Below, one piece after another: positions 42,737 through 51,385 of a stretch of DNA of 64,000 nt. The translations under genes were made by a program, and so were the position numbers. This stretch comes from Komagataeibacter sucrofermentans DSM 15973 (GTDB taxonomy: Bacteria > Pseudomonadota > Alphaproteobacteria > Acetobacterales > Acetobacteraceae), in assembly GCF_040581405.1 (NCBI RefSeq), contig NZ_CP137157.1:872001-936000 (forward strand), read 5' to 3'. Below the pieces are notes generated by a model, which was given only the letters and a program-made list of their open reading frames with translations, did no database searches and was not told the DNA's origin. Position 1 is the stretch's first letter. Each line of letters begins with the position of its first letter.

Positions 42737-45700
42737 ATGTCCCATGCCGATTTTGTCCATCTGCGCGTCCACTCCGCCTATTCCCTGAGCCAGGGGGCCA
42801 TCCGCGTGCCTGAACTGGTGGCGCTGGCGCATGACATGCGCATGCCCGCCGTTGCCATAACCGATACGGGCAACATGTTTGGCGCGCTCGAATTTTCACA
42901 GTATTGCGGCAAGAAAGGCGTGCAGCCCATCATCGGCTGCCAGCTCGCACTCCCGTCGCGTAGCGACAAGCCCGGCATGCCCGCCGAGCCACTGGTGCTG
43001 CTGGCCCGCAACCCGGAGGGGCTGGCCAACCTGCAGTTCCTGTCCTCGGCCGGGTTCTTGCAGCACGAAACGGATGAGCCAACCGTAACACTCGACCAGC
43101 TATGCGAACGCGCGGGCGGGCTGTTCCTGCTTACCGGCGGCAGTCGTGGCCCGCTGTTTCACATGTTGGCCGAAGGGCAGGAGAAAGAGGCCGCCCGTTT
43201 CATGGACCGCCTGCAGGAGGCCTATGGCAGCCACATGGCGGTCGAACTGCACCGCCACGGGCAGGCGGCCGAGCGCGCGGTGGAGCCGGGCATGATCGCC
43301 ATGGCCGACCGCATGGGCCTGCCGCTGGTCGCCACCAATGAGTGTTTCTTCCCCCGGCCAGACATGTACGAGGCGCATGACGCACTGCTGTGCATTGCCC
43401 AGGGCCGCACCATGGCCGAGCGTGAGCGCTGGCGCGTTACCCCCGAGCACTGGTTCAAGCCGCCGGAGGTGATGCGCGAACTCTTTGCCGACCTGCCCGA
43501 AGCCTGCGACAACACGCTCGAGATCGCGCGCTGCTGCGCAGTGCAGGTGGAAACGCGCAAGCCGCTTCTGCCCATGTGCCCCAAGGTGCAGCCCGGCAAG
43601 ACCGAGGATGAAACCCTGCGCAACATGGCCATCACCGGCCTGAAAAACCGCCTGTCGCGCATGAGCGTGGATGACGACACGCGCACGAAATACGAGGAAC
43701 GTCTGGCGTTCGAGCTCGATATTATCGCGCAGATGGGATTTCCCGGCTACTTCATGATCGTGGCCGACTTCATCCAGTGGGCCAAGGCGCATGACATCCC
43801 CGTGGGGCCGGGGCGTGGTTCGGGGGCAGGCTCGCTCGCGGCGTGGGCGCTGACCATTACCGATATTGACCCCATTCCCTTCAACCTGCTGTTCGAGCGC
43901 TTCCTCAATCCCGAGCGCGTGTCGATGCCGGATTTTGACATCGATTTCTGTCAGGACCGGCGCGATGAGGTCATCAGCTACGTCCGCACCGAATACGGCC
44001 CGGACCGCGTGGCCCAGATCATCACATTCGGTAAGCTGCAGGCGCGTGCCGCCGTGCGTGACGTGGGGCGCGTGCTTGGCCTGCCGTTTGGCATGGTCAA
44101 CCGCGTGGCCGAACTCATCCCCAACAACCCCGCCCAGCCGGTAACACTGAAGCAGGCGATCGAGGGCGAGCCGCGCCTGCAGGAAATGCGCGACGAGGAC
44201 GAGGCCATCCGCCGCCTGCTGGAAATTGGCCAGCAGCTTGAAGGCCTGTTCCGCCACGCCAGCACGCATGCCGCAGGCGTTGTGATTGGTGACCGCGAGC
44301 TTGTGGAACTGGTGCCGCTTTATCGCGACCCCAAGAGCGAGATGCTGGTCACGCAGTATAACATGAAGTTCGTGGAGCAGGCGGGGCTGGTCAAATTCGA
44401 CTTCCTTGGCCTGACCACGCTCACCATCTTGCAACGCGCGGTGCAGTTCCTGCATGGCATGGGCATCGAGGTCGATCTGTCCGCCCTGCCGCTGGATGAC
44501 GAACTGACTTACGACATGCTGGCGCGCGGCGATACGGCGGGCGTGTTCCAGTTTGAAGGCGCTGGCATGCGCGACGTGCTCAAGCAGATGCGCCCGACCC
44601 GGCTCGAAGACCTGATCGCCGCCGTGGCCCTGTATCGTCCCGGCCCGATGGCCAACATCCCCGATTACTGCAGGCGCAAGCACGGCGAGGCGTGGGAGCC
44701 GCCGCACGAGGAAATCCGCGACATTCTTGAAGAGACCTACGGCATCATGGTCTATCAGGAACAGGTCATGCAGATTGCCCAGAAGATGGCGGGCTACAGC
44801 CTTGGCGGGGCCGACCTGCTGCGCCGCGCCATGGGTAAGAAGATCCGCGCCGAGATGGACCGCCAGCGCGAGATCTTTACCGAAGGGGCGATGAAACGCG
44901 GCATCGAGCGCGACAAGGCCGCCGAGGTGTTCGACCTCATGGCCAAGTTTGCCGATTATGGCTTTAACAAATCACATGCCGCAGCCTACGCGCTCGTGTC
45001 GTACCAGACCGCGTGGATGAAGGCGAACCACCCCGTGGCCTTTATTGCCGCGTGCATGTCGCTGGCGCGGGAAAAGACCGACAAGCTGGCCGGCCTGCGG
45101 CAGGAAGCCGACCGGCTGGGCATTCCGCTGCTGCCACCCGACATCAACGCATCGGGCGCCGACTTTACGGTGGAAAAACTGCCCGATGGCGAGACCTACG
45201 GCATCCGCTACGCGCTGGCGGCGATAAAAAAGGTAGGGCTGGGGGCCATGCAGTCGCTCGTGGCGGTGCGCGGCAACAGACCCTTTACCGACCTTGAGGA
45301 TCTCGCCGCCCGCCTTGACCCCAGACAGGTCAACAAGATGCAGCTTGAAAACCTGGCCCGCGCGGGTGCGTTCGACACCATCCTGCCCAATCGCGCGCAG
45401 GCCTGCGGGGCGGCCGAAACCGTCATGCGCCGCGCGCAGGCTAACGCTCAGGAGGCGGCGAGCGGGCAGATCGGCCTGTTTGGTGGCGGCAGTGGCGCAC
45501 CGGCGCAGCGCGAGCCGCTGCGCATGCCGCGCTGTGCGGACTGGCCGGAATTCGAGCGGCTGAACATGGAGGCCGATGCCATCGGCTTTCACCTGACCGG
45601 GCACCCGCTGGATTCTTACGGCCCGCTCATGCGCAGGCTCGGCGCGATCCGCGCCACGGGGCTGGAGGCGGCGGCGCAGGCCGGGATCGGGCGGGTCAAG

Positions 45701-46171
45701 ATCGCGGGCTGCGTGGTGGACCGCAAGGAACGCCCCACGCGCACGGGCAACAAGATGGCGTGGGTGCGCCTGTCAGATGCATCGGGCGGGTGCGAGGTCA
45801 CGTTCTTTTCGGAGGTGCTGTCGCGCGCGCGCGAAATTCTGGTGGCGGGTAATGCCGTGGTGGTCACTGCCGACCTCAAGCTGGAAGGCGAGGCGCTGCG
45901 CATTACCGCATCCGACGTGATGGAACTCGAACAGGCCGCGGCGGAAGCGGCAGCCGAACTGCGTATCTGGTTCGATCAGGCCGAGGCCATCGAGCCGATC
46001 CGCGATGTGCTGCTTGGCCATGGCAGCGGGCGTGGACGGGTGATCCTGATGCCATCGCTCGCGGCCACGCAGGATGTGGAACTGACCCTGGCCGAGCGCT
46101 ACCGCGTGACCCCGCGCGTGGCGCAGATGATCAAGGCCATTGAAGGCGTGGGCAAGGTCGAGCAGTTCTAG
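42737..46171 (+). CDS. dnaE: DNA polymerase III alpha subunit
   Basis: 1144 residues, the replicative polymerase catalytic subunit. Order: N-terminal PHP domain (FVHLRVHSAYSLSQGAIR), polymerase core with the catalytic aspartates D401 and D403 in MPDFDIDFCQDRR, then GPGRGSGAGSLAAW, FADYGFNKSHAAAYALVSYQ, and a C-terminal OB-fold (IAGCVVDRKERPTRTGNKMA). Length is normal. It is transcribed alone after a 180-base gap. Confidence 0.97.
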   Translation: MSHADFVHLRVHSAYSLSQGAIRVPELVALAHDMRMPAVAITDTGNMFGALEFSQYCGKKGVQPIIGCQLALPSRSDKPGMPAEPLVLLARNPEGLANLQFLSSAGFLQHETDEPTVTLDQLCERAGGLFLLTGGSRGPLFHMLAEGQEKEAARFMDRLQEAYGSHMAVELHRHGQAAERAVEPGMIAMADRMGLPLVATNECFFPRPDMYEAHDALLCIAQGRTMAERERWRVTPEHWFKPPEVMRELFADLPEACDNTLEIARCCAVQVETRKPLLPMCPKVQPGKTEDETLRNMAITGLKNRLSRMSVDDDTRTKYEERLAFELDIIAQMGFPGYFMIVADFIQWAKAHDIPVGPGRGSGAGSLAAWALTITDIDPIPFNLLFERFLNPERVSMPDFDIDFCQDRRDEVISYVRTEYGPDRVAQIITFGKLQARAAVRDVGRVLGLPFGMVNRVAELIPNNPAQPVTLKQAIEGEPRLQEMRDEDEAIRRLLEIGQQLEGLFRHASTHAAGVVIGDRELVELVPLYRDPKSEMLVTQYNMKFVEQAGLVKFDFLGLTTLTILQRAVQFLHGMGIEVDLSALPLDDELTYDMLARGDTAGVFQFEGAGMRDVLKQMRPTRLEDLIAAVALYRPGPMANIPDYCRRKHGEAWEPPHEEIRDILEETYGIMVYQEQVMQIAQKMAGYSLGGADLLRRAMGKKIRAEMDRQREIFTEGAMKRGIERDKAAEVFDLMAKFADYGFNKSHAAAYALVSYQTAWMKANHPVAFIAACMSLAREKTDKLAGLRQEADRLGIPLLPPDINASGADFTVEKLPDGETYGIRYALAAIKKVGLGAMQSLVAVRGNRPFTDLEDLAARLDPRQVNKMQLENLARAGAFDTILPNRAQACGAAETVMRRAQANAQEAASGQIGLFGGGSGAPAQREPLRMPRCADWPEFERLNMEADAIGFHLTGHPLDSYGPLMRRLGAIRATGLEAAAQAGIGRVKIAGCVVDRKERPTRTGNKMAWVRLSDASGGCEVTFFSEVLSRAREILVAGNAVVVTADLKLEGEALRITASDVMELEQAAAEAAAELRIWFDQAEAIEPIRDVLLGHGSGRGRVILMPSLAATQDVELTLAERYRVTPRVAQMIKAIEGVGKVEQF

Positions 46172-46226
46172 GGGCGGATGCGCAAGGACGCCATCCGGCC
46201 CGCAGTGCGCAAGGCAGTGTGCCAGT

Positions 46227-46637
46227 ATGGAAGAAAAACGCATAAAGACAATGCTGCCAGATGGCACGATCAGGGCAACATCCATACGGATTTTTGCTAA
46301 GGAGGGGGCCGGGCTGATTGAACTGCCGTTACCGGACGGCACGCTCAGGCGATATGAAGCGGTTGATATCTGGACCGCTTTCCGGGCCATGTGGAATGAG
46401 ATGGAACACGGCGGGGTGCGCCTGCTGTGTGCCGGTGCACGGCGTGATGCCACCATATCGGGCATGGCCAGAAGCATGTGTGGCGGCCGCAAGGCCTATA
46501 TCGTGCACAAGGGGCAGGCCGCCCGTGTCGCGGATCTGGTGGATATATTTGACCATGCTGAACCCATGCAGGTGGGAACGGCCCGCCAGCAGCGTGATTT
46601 TATCAGGGACTGGCACAAGAGTTTTCGCACTGACTGA
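46227..46637 (+). CDS. Hypothetical protein, 136 residues
   Basis: Not recognised. It starts MEEKRIKTMLPDGTIRATS and contains a repeated-looking LPDG motif (residues about 10 and 31), then WTAFRAMWNEMEHGGVRLLC. No signal peptide or membrane helix. The ribosome site is poor, but the frame is compact and lies between dnaE and metX with no competing frame. Possibly co-transcribed with dnaE. Function unknown. Confidence 0.5.
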   Translation: MEEKRIKTMLPDGTIRATSIRIFAKEGAGLIELPLPDGTLRRYEAVDIWTAFRAMWNEMEHGGVRLLCAGARRDATISGMARSMCGGRKAYIVHKGQAARVADLVDIFDHAEPMQVGTARQQRDFIRDWHKSFRTD

Positions 46638-46748
46638 TCATGGAAAGGTTTCTGGTGACGCTTTTTCAGTGAACGGATGATGTTCCATGCCCGCATGCGT
46701 TGCAGGCGGCTATGGCGTGCCGCGTTCACGCCTGCGTATGAATCTTGC

Positions 46749-46792
46749 ATGGGCAGGGCGGCGGTGTCATACGCAGGGGCTGCCATTTTTTT
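46749..46792 (+). terminator. Terminator-like hairpin just upstream of metX, possible attenuator
   Basis: ATGGGCAG pairs with CTGCCAT (one bulged G) around an inner GCGGT/ACGC hairpin and is followed by seven T, ending 32 bases before the metX ATG. It could end the upstream gene's transcript or act as an attenuator in the metX leader. No known SAM riboswitch pattern was recognised. Confidence 0.5.
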
Positions 46793-46824
46793 ATCATTCC
46801 TGTTCATGCAACGCCGGATACAGA

Positions 46825-47994
46825 ATGGACAACGCCATTCCCGCCACCAGCCTGTCGCACCAGAGCGTAACCTTTGCCGAGGGCCTGCCGCTTGACTGTG
46901 GCTTCCATCTCGCACCCGTTGACGTGGCGTACCGCACCTATGGCACGCTCTCGCCCGCGCGCGATAACGCCATCGTGGTGTGTCATGCGCTGACGGGCGA
47001 CCAGTACGTGGCCGACCCGCATCCGCTCACCGGCAAGCCCGGCTGGTGGAGCCGCATGGTCGGGCCCGGCCTGCCGATCGATACCGACCGCTTCTTTGTC
47101 ATCTGCTGCAACGTGCTTGGCGGCTGCATGGGCACGACCGGGCCGCGCAGCCCGCGCGTGCTGCCCGATGGCATGCAGGAGCCGTGGGGCACGGATTTTC
47201 CCCCCATCACCATCCGCGACATGGTGCGTGCGCAGAAGCTGCTCGTTGACCATATGGGCATTACCCGCCTGCTGGCCGTGGTTGGTGGCTCGATGGGCGG
47301 CATGCAGGTGCTCGAATGGGCCGCCACCTACCCCGAATGTGTGTTCGCGGCCATGCCCATTGCCACGTCGCCGTTCCATTCCGCCCAGAACATCGCGTTC
47401 AACGAGGTCAGCCGTCAGGCCATCTTCGCTGACCCGCAATGGCATGGCGGGCGGTACTGGGAATGTGGAGAGATCCCGGCGCGCGGGCTGGCGGTGGCGC
47501 GGATGATGGCGCACATCACCTATCTTTCCGAGGCCGCGCTGACCCGCAAGTTCGGCCGCCGCGTGCGCCATGAGCCGGGTAAGGGCGGGGCAGGGGCGCC
47601 GGGCTCGCTGTTTGGCGAGATGTTCGAGGTGGAAAGCTACCTGCGCCACCAGGGCTCGACCTTCGTGCGGCGGTTTGATGCCAATTCCTACCTCACCATC
47701 ACCCGCGCCATGGATTATTTCGACCTCGGCGCCGAGCATGATGGCGATATGTCGCACCCGTTTGCGGGCACGCGCACGCGGTTTTGCATCGTATCGTTTT
47801 CATCCGACTGGCTGTTCCCCACCTCGCAGTCGCGGCTACTGGCGCGCGCGCTGAACCGGGTGGCGGCCAACGTGTCGTTTGTCGAGATCGAGAGCGACAA
47901 GGGCCATGATGCCTTTTTGCTTGATGAGCCGGATTTTGACCGTACCATCCGTGGTTTCCTGTGTGGAGCCGCCGAACATGCCGGGATTGCCTGA
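46825..47994 (+). CDS. metX: Homoserine O-acetyltransferase
   Basis: 389 residues, alpha/beta-hydrolase fold enzyme that activates homoserine with acetyl-CoA for methionine synthesis. The nucleophile is S156 in [13 protein letters not shown]; the aspartate lies in FSSDWLFP and the histidine in [26 protein letters not shown] is the family oxyanion region. The ATG at 46825 fits the conserved N-terminus, though its ribosome site is weak. metW follows after 2 bases. Confidence 0.95.
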   Translation: MDNAIPATSLSHQSVTFAEGLPLDCGFHLAPVDVAYRTYGTLSPARDNAIVVCHALTGDQYVADPHPLTGKPGWWSRMVGPGLPIDTDRFFVICCNVLGGCMGTTGPRSPRVLPDGMQEPWGTDFPPITIRDMVRAQKLLVDHMGITRLLAVVGGSMGGMQVLEWAATYPECVFAAMPIATSPFHSAQNIAFNEVSRQAIFADPQWHGGRYWECGEIPARGLAVARMMAHITYLSEAALTRKFGRRVRHEPGKGGAGAPGSLFGEMFEVESYLRHQGSTFVRRFDANSYLTITRAMDYFDLGAEHDGDMSHPFAGTRTRFCIVSFSSDWLFPTSQSRLLARALNRVAANVSFVEIESDKGHDAFLLDEPDFDRTIRGFLCGAAEHAGIA

Positions 47995-47996
47995 CC

Positions 47997-48611
47997 ATGC
48001 GCCTTGACCAGCGACTCATCGCCGGCATGATCCGCCCCCGCACCCGCGTGCTCGACGTGGGCAGCGGCGATGGCGCGCTGCTCGACTACCTGTTCCGCAA
48101 TAGCGGCTGCGACGCGCGTGGCATCGAGATCGACATGAAGGAAGTGACCCGCTCGGTCGCCCACGGCCTGCCGGTCATGCATGGCGATGCGGATCATGAC
48201 CTGGCCCATTACCCCGATAACGCCTTTGACTACGTGGTGCTGCAGCGCACGCTCCAGGCCGTCGAGCGCCCGCGCGAGGTGCTGCGCCAGATGTTGCGCA
48301 TCGGGCGGTATGCCATCGTCTCCTTCCCCAATTTTGGCCACTGGCGGCTGCGCCTGCAACTGCTCACGCGCGGGCGCATGCCCATGACCAGCGTGTGGAG
48401 CAGGCCGTGGTACGACACACCCAATATCCACCCATGCACCATTCTCGACTTTTTGACGCTGTGCCGAGACGAGGGTTATGGTGTGCAGCAATGGATGGCC
48501 GTTGATGAAGACGGCGAGCGCGCACCGTGGCGGCGCTCGATCCGGCTGGCCAACCTGTTTGGCGAACAGGCGCTGTTCCTGCTGCGGCGCAAGGACGGCC
48601 CACGCCCCTGA
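47997..48611 (+). CDS. metW: Methionine biosynthesis protein MetW
   Basis: 204-residue class I methyltransferase-like protein with the SAM motif RVLDVGSGDGALLDYLF near residue 17. MetW occurs next to metX across proteobacteria and supports homoserine acetylation; its own reaction is not settled. Starts 2 bases after metX, so they form an operon. Confidence 0.93.
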   Translation: MRLDQRLIAGMIRPRTRVLDVGSGDGALLDYLFRNSGCDARGIEIDMKEVTRSVAHGLPVMHGDADHDLAHYPDNAFDYVVLQRTLQAVERPREVLRQMLRIGRYAIVSFPNFGHWRLRLQLLTRGRMPMTSVWSRPWYDTPNIHPCTILDFLTLCRDEGYGVQQWMAVDEDGERAPWRRSIRLANLFGEQALFLLRRKDGPRP

Positions 48612-48636
48612 CGCGCCACGAGGGGGAGACCCGACC

Positions 48637-49248
48637 ATGGACACACTCGCAGCCATTCGCACCCGGCGCGCCATCCGCGCCTATGACCCCGACCACCGGA
48701 TCAGCGATGCCGAGTTGCGCAGCCTGCTCTCGGCGGCCCGCATGGCGCCCTCGGCGTTCAATGTCCAGCACTGCCGGTTCGTGGTGGTGAAAGACCCGGC
48801 CCTGCGGCGTGAACTGCGCAAGGTGGCGTGGGACCAGCCGCACGTGACCGACGCCTCGGTGCTGATCGTGCTGTGCGCCGACCGCGATGCGTGGAAGGAA
48901 GACCCCGCCCGCTACTTCAATGGCGCGCCCGATGCGGTCAGGCAGCAGATGGCAGCGAAGATCACCAGCTATTACGAAGGCCGCGAATGGGTGCAGCAGG
49001 ACGAGACCATGCGCAGCTGCGGCCTTGCCGCCCAGACGCTCATGCTCGCCGCCACCGCCATGGGCTACCAGTCCTGCCCGATGGATGGCTTTGATTATGA
49101 GGCCGTGGGCAAACTGATCAACCTGCCGCCCAACCATGTGGTGGCGATGTTCGTGGTGATCGGCAGGGGCACGCAGGAGGCGCGCGCCCGTGTGGGCAAG
49201 CTGCCTGACAGCGAAGTCATCCTGACCGACCGCTTTCCCCCGCGCTGA
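48637..49248 (+). CDS. Nitroreductase family protein
   Basis: 203 residues, an FMN-dependent oxidoreductase of the nitroreductase fold: an N-terminal TRRAIRAYDPDHRISDAEL, then AARMAPSAFNVQHCRFVVV for FMN binding, and the C-terminal GKLPDSEVI. Its natural substrate cannot be read from sequence. The ATG at 48637 follows GAGGGGGAG, 25 bases after metW; it may be part of the metXW transcript. Confidence 0.88.
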   Translation: MDTLAAIRTRRAIRAYDPDHRISDAELRSLLSAARMAPSAFNVQHCRFVVVKDPALRRELRKVAWDQPHVTDASVLIVLCADRDAWKEDPARYFNGAPDAVRQQMAAKITSYYEGREWVQQDETMRSCGLAAQTLMLAATAMGYQSCPMDGFDYEAVGKLINLPPNHVVAMFVVIGRGTQEARARVGKLPDSEVILTDRFPPR

Positions 49249-49556
49249 AGCCGGGGGCAGGGGGGCGCATTAAAAGCTTGCGGTCGGGCCCGCAACGCGA
49301 TAGAGCATCACGCTTGGGAACGGACCGCGCCTGTTCCCCGTGCTGGCTAGGATTGCACGTGTCCTTGACGCGGGGGACACGACCATAAGCAGACTGGACC
49401 GGCCTTTATTCCTTACATGATATCCTTGCGACGACAGAACGAACGTCCCCATGCATATGGGGTCCGGTTCCGGATTCATCTGTCGGTTCGCCACCCGGGC
49501 ATGCAGCGCCGCCAAAGGGTCGCTGCCCCGTTTTTTTGCGCCAGGAGGCGCCATTC
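49249..49556 (+). promoter_or_regulatory. Long leader of the rhlE-like helicase with three hairpins
   Basis: 308 bases without a gene. Near its end are three stems: CCCCAT/ATGGGG (49447-49462), a bulged 10-bp stem CGGG-GCAGCG with CGCTGCCCCG (49496-49530) followed by seven T, and GCGCC/GGCGC (49538-49551) whose AGGA loop and adjoining GG form the helicase Shine-Dalgarno. This looks like an attenuator plus a ribosome-site hairpin; function is inferred. Confidence 0.5.
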
Positions 49557-50894
49557 ATGACAACGACGTTTGCCGATCTTCATCTTGCAGAGCCCCTGCT
49601 GCGGGCACTGGACGAGGAAGGCTACGCCACGCCCACCCCCATCCAGGCCGGCGCCATTCCCTACCTGCTGGAAGGGCGCGACCTGCTGGGTCTGGCCCAG
49701 ACCGGCACGGGCAAGACCGCGGCCTTCGCGCTGCCCATCCTTGACCGTCTTTTCCGCGAGAAGGGCCGTGCCCACCCCAAGGGCGCGCGCGCCCTGGTGC
49801 TGGCCCCCACGCGCGAGCTGGCCTCCCAGATCGGGGAAAGCTTTGCATCCTATGCCCGCCACATGCGCTTCAGCCACGCTGTCGTGTTCGGTGGCGTGGG
49901 GCAGGGCCGCCAGATCGAGGCGCTGCGTCGTGGCGTGGACGTGCTCGTGGCCGCCCCCGGCCGCCTGCTTGACCTGATGGGTCAGGGCCATGTCGATCTG
50001 TCCGGCCTTGAAGTGCTGGTGCTTGATGAAGCCGACCGCATGCTCGACATGGGCTTCGTGCGCGATATCCGCAAGATTGTCGCAGCCCTGCCCACCGACC
50101 GCCAGACCCTGCTGTTCTCGGCCACCATGCCCAAGACCATATCGGACCTGGCGCACGGCCTGCTGCGCGACCCGGCCACGGTGCAGGTCACCCCGCCGTC
50201 CAGCACGGTGGACCGCATCCGTCAGGCCGTGATGTTTGTCGATACCGGCAACAAGCGCGAGGCGCTGAAGCTGCTGGTGGACTCGCCCAAGGTCGAGCGC
50301 GCCGTGGTGTTCACGCTGATGAAGCATGAGGCCAACAAGGTCGCGACCTTCCTCAACGAGCACGGCATCACCGCCGAGGCCATTCACGGCAACAAGTCGC
50401 AGGGTGCGCGTGAGCGCGCCATGTCAGGCTTCCGTTCGGGCAATGTGAAGGTGCTGGTGGCGACCGATATCGCGGCCCGCGGCATTGACGTGGATGACGT
50501 GACCCACGTGTTCAACTACGACCTGCCCAACGTGCCCGAGAGCTATGTGCACCGCATCGGGCGTACGGCGCGCGCGGGGCGTGAAGGCTGGGCGGTCTCG
50601 CTGTGCGATGCCGAGCAGCGCGCCTGGCTGCGTGATATTGAAAAGAATATCGGCAAGAAGATCCCCGTGGTGTCCGAGCATCCGTACCATTCGGAAACCG
50701 CCGAGAACTCGACCATGCGCCCGCCCGTGCTCGGTGGCGGCGGTCGTGGTCGTGGCGGCGGCGGTGGCCGCCCCGGTGGTGGTCGCCCCGGTGGCGGCGG
50801 TCGTCCTGCCGGTGGCGGTCGCCCGCCCGCCGGTGGCCGGGGTGGTCGCCCCGGTGGCAACCGCTCCGGTGGCGGTGGCCGCCGCGCAGTCTGA
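49557..50894 (+). CDS. rhlE: DEAD-box RNA helicase, RhlE-like, with RGG-type tail
   Basis: 445 residues. Core motifs: TPTPIQAGAIPYLLEG (Q motif), AQTGTGKTAAF, PTRELASQ, DEADRMLDMGFVRDI, SAT, ATDIAARGIDVDD and HRIGRTARAGREG. From about residue 390 the tail is almost only Gly, Arg and Pro, a likely RNA-binding RGG-type segment. The ATG at 49557 follows CAGGAGG. Second DEAD-box helicase of the window; such proteins act in ribosome assembly and cold adaptation. Confidence 0.92.
   Translation: MTTTFADLHLAEPLLRALDEEGYATPTPIQAGAIPYLLEGRDLLGLAQTGTGKTAAFALPILDRLFREKGRAHPKGARALVLAPTRELASQIGESFASYARHMRFSHAVVFGGVGQGRQIEALRRGVDVLVAAPGRLLDLMGQGHVDLSGLEVLVLDEADRMLDMGFVRDIRKIVAALPTDRQTLLFSATMPKTISDLAHGLLRDPATVQVTPPSSTVDRIRQAVMFVDTGNKREALKLLVDSPKVERAVVFTLMKHEANKVATFLNEHGITAEAIHGNKSQGARERAMSGFRSGNVKVLVATDIAARGIDVDDVTHVFNYDLPNVPESYVHRIGRTARAGREGWAVSLCDAEQRAWLRDIEKNIGKKIPVVSEHPYHSETAENSTMRPPVLGGGGRGRGGGGGRPGGGRPGGGGRPAGGGRPPAGGRGGRPGGNRSGGGGRRAV
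50731..50891 (+). repeat. Degenerate G/C tandem repeats encoding the RGG-type tail
   Basis: Units close to GGTGGCGGTCGCC recur many times within the end of the helicase gene. Slippage could change tail length between strains. Confidence 0.7.
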
Positions 50895-50950
50895 CCCGGC
50901 CATGGCCCGCCTTGCGCATGCAGGTGGGCCACGGCACCCGGCATGATTGA

Positions 50951-50985
50951 AAAAAGGCGCCTGGCCTCTGGTCGGGCGCCTTTTT
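50951..50985 (+). terminator. Rho-independent terminator of rhlE
   Basis: AAAAAGGCGCC and GGCGCCTTTTT form an 11-bp perfect stem with a 13-base loop, with A and T runs on either side. Confidence 0.85.
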
Positions 50986-50989
50986 GCAT

Positions 50990-51385
50990 GGGTTGTTGCA
51001 GGCTGGATAAAGTATTTTTATGAATTAATTGATGCTATATCATTTAATAAAATTATAAATAGGGCCTGATATAAAATGTATTCTGCAGGTTGCAATATTT
51101 ATACTGGCAAAATAAACAGCGCGGCGTATCTGTGCCATCCGATTGTGAAATAAGTGAAAAAACCGGATAATATCTTGCAGTGATGGGGGCTGCTCATTTA
51201 CTGTTCCGGCTCGTTAAGAAAAGCCTAACAGACACATTCTTTTTTTGTGGAGCCATCGATTATAGGGAACAGGGCGCAGCCGTAGCACGATGGGCAACCT
51301 GTTGCCCGCAGGGGCTTCTGGCGCGCCCTTGGGCGTGCATATACGTATTGTAGAGCTTTATGTTCGGGTAATCTGGTTGTTAATC
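50990..51385. other. AT-rich region upstream of bcsAB
   Basis: No gene is visible before bcsAB. About 51000-51130 is strikingly AT-rich (runs such as TTTAATAAAATTATAAATAG) in an otherwise GC-rich window, with several possible -10 boxes. A bcsAB promoter is presumably here. No c-di-GMP riboswitch pattern was recognised. The last 96 bases are an open frame continuous with bcsAB. Confidence 0.6.

Noticed and set aside
46638-46824. SAM-II riboswitch before metX
   Set aside because: The conserved SAM-II core was not found by eye; only a terminator-like hairpin is supported.
50990-51290. c-di-GMP riboswitch before bcsAB
   Set aside because: The conserved GEMM segments were not recognised; the region is simply AT-rich.
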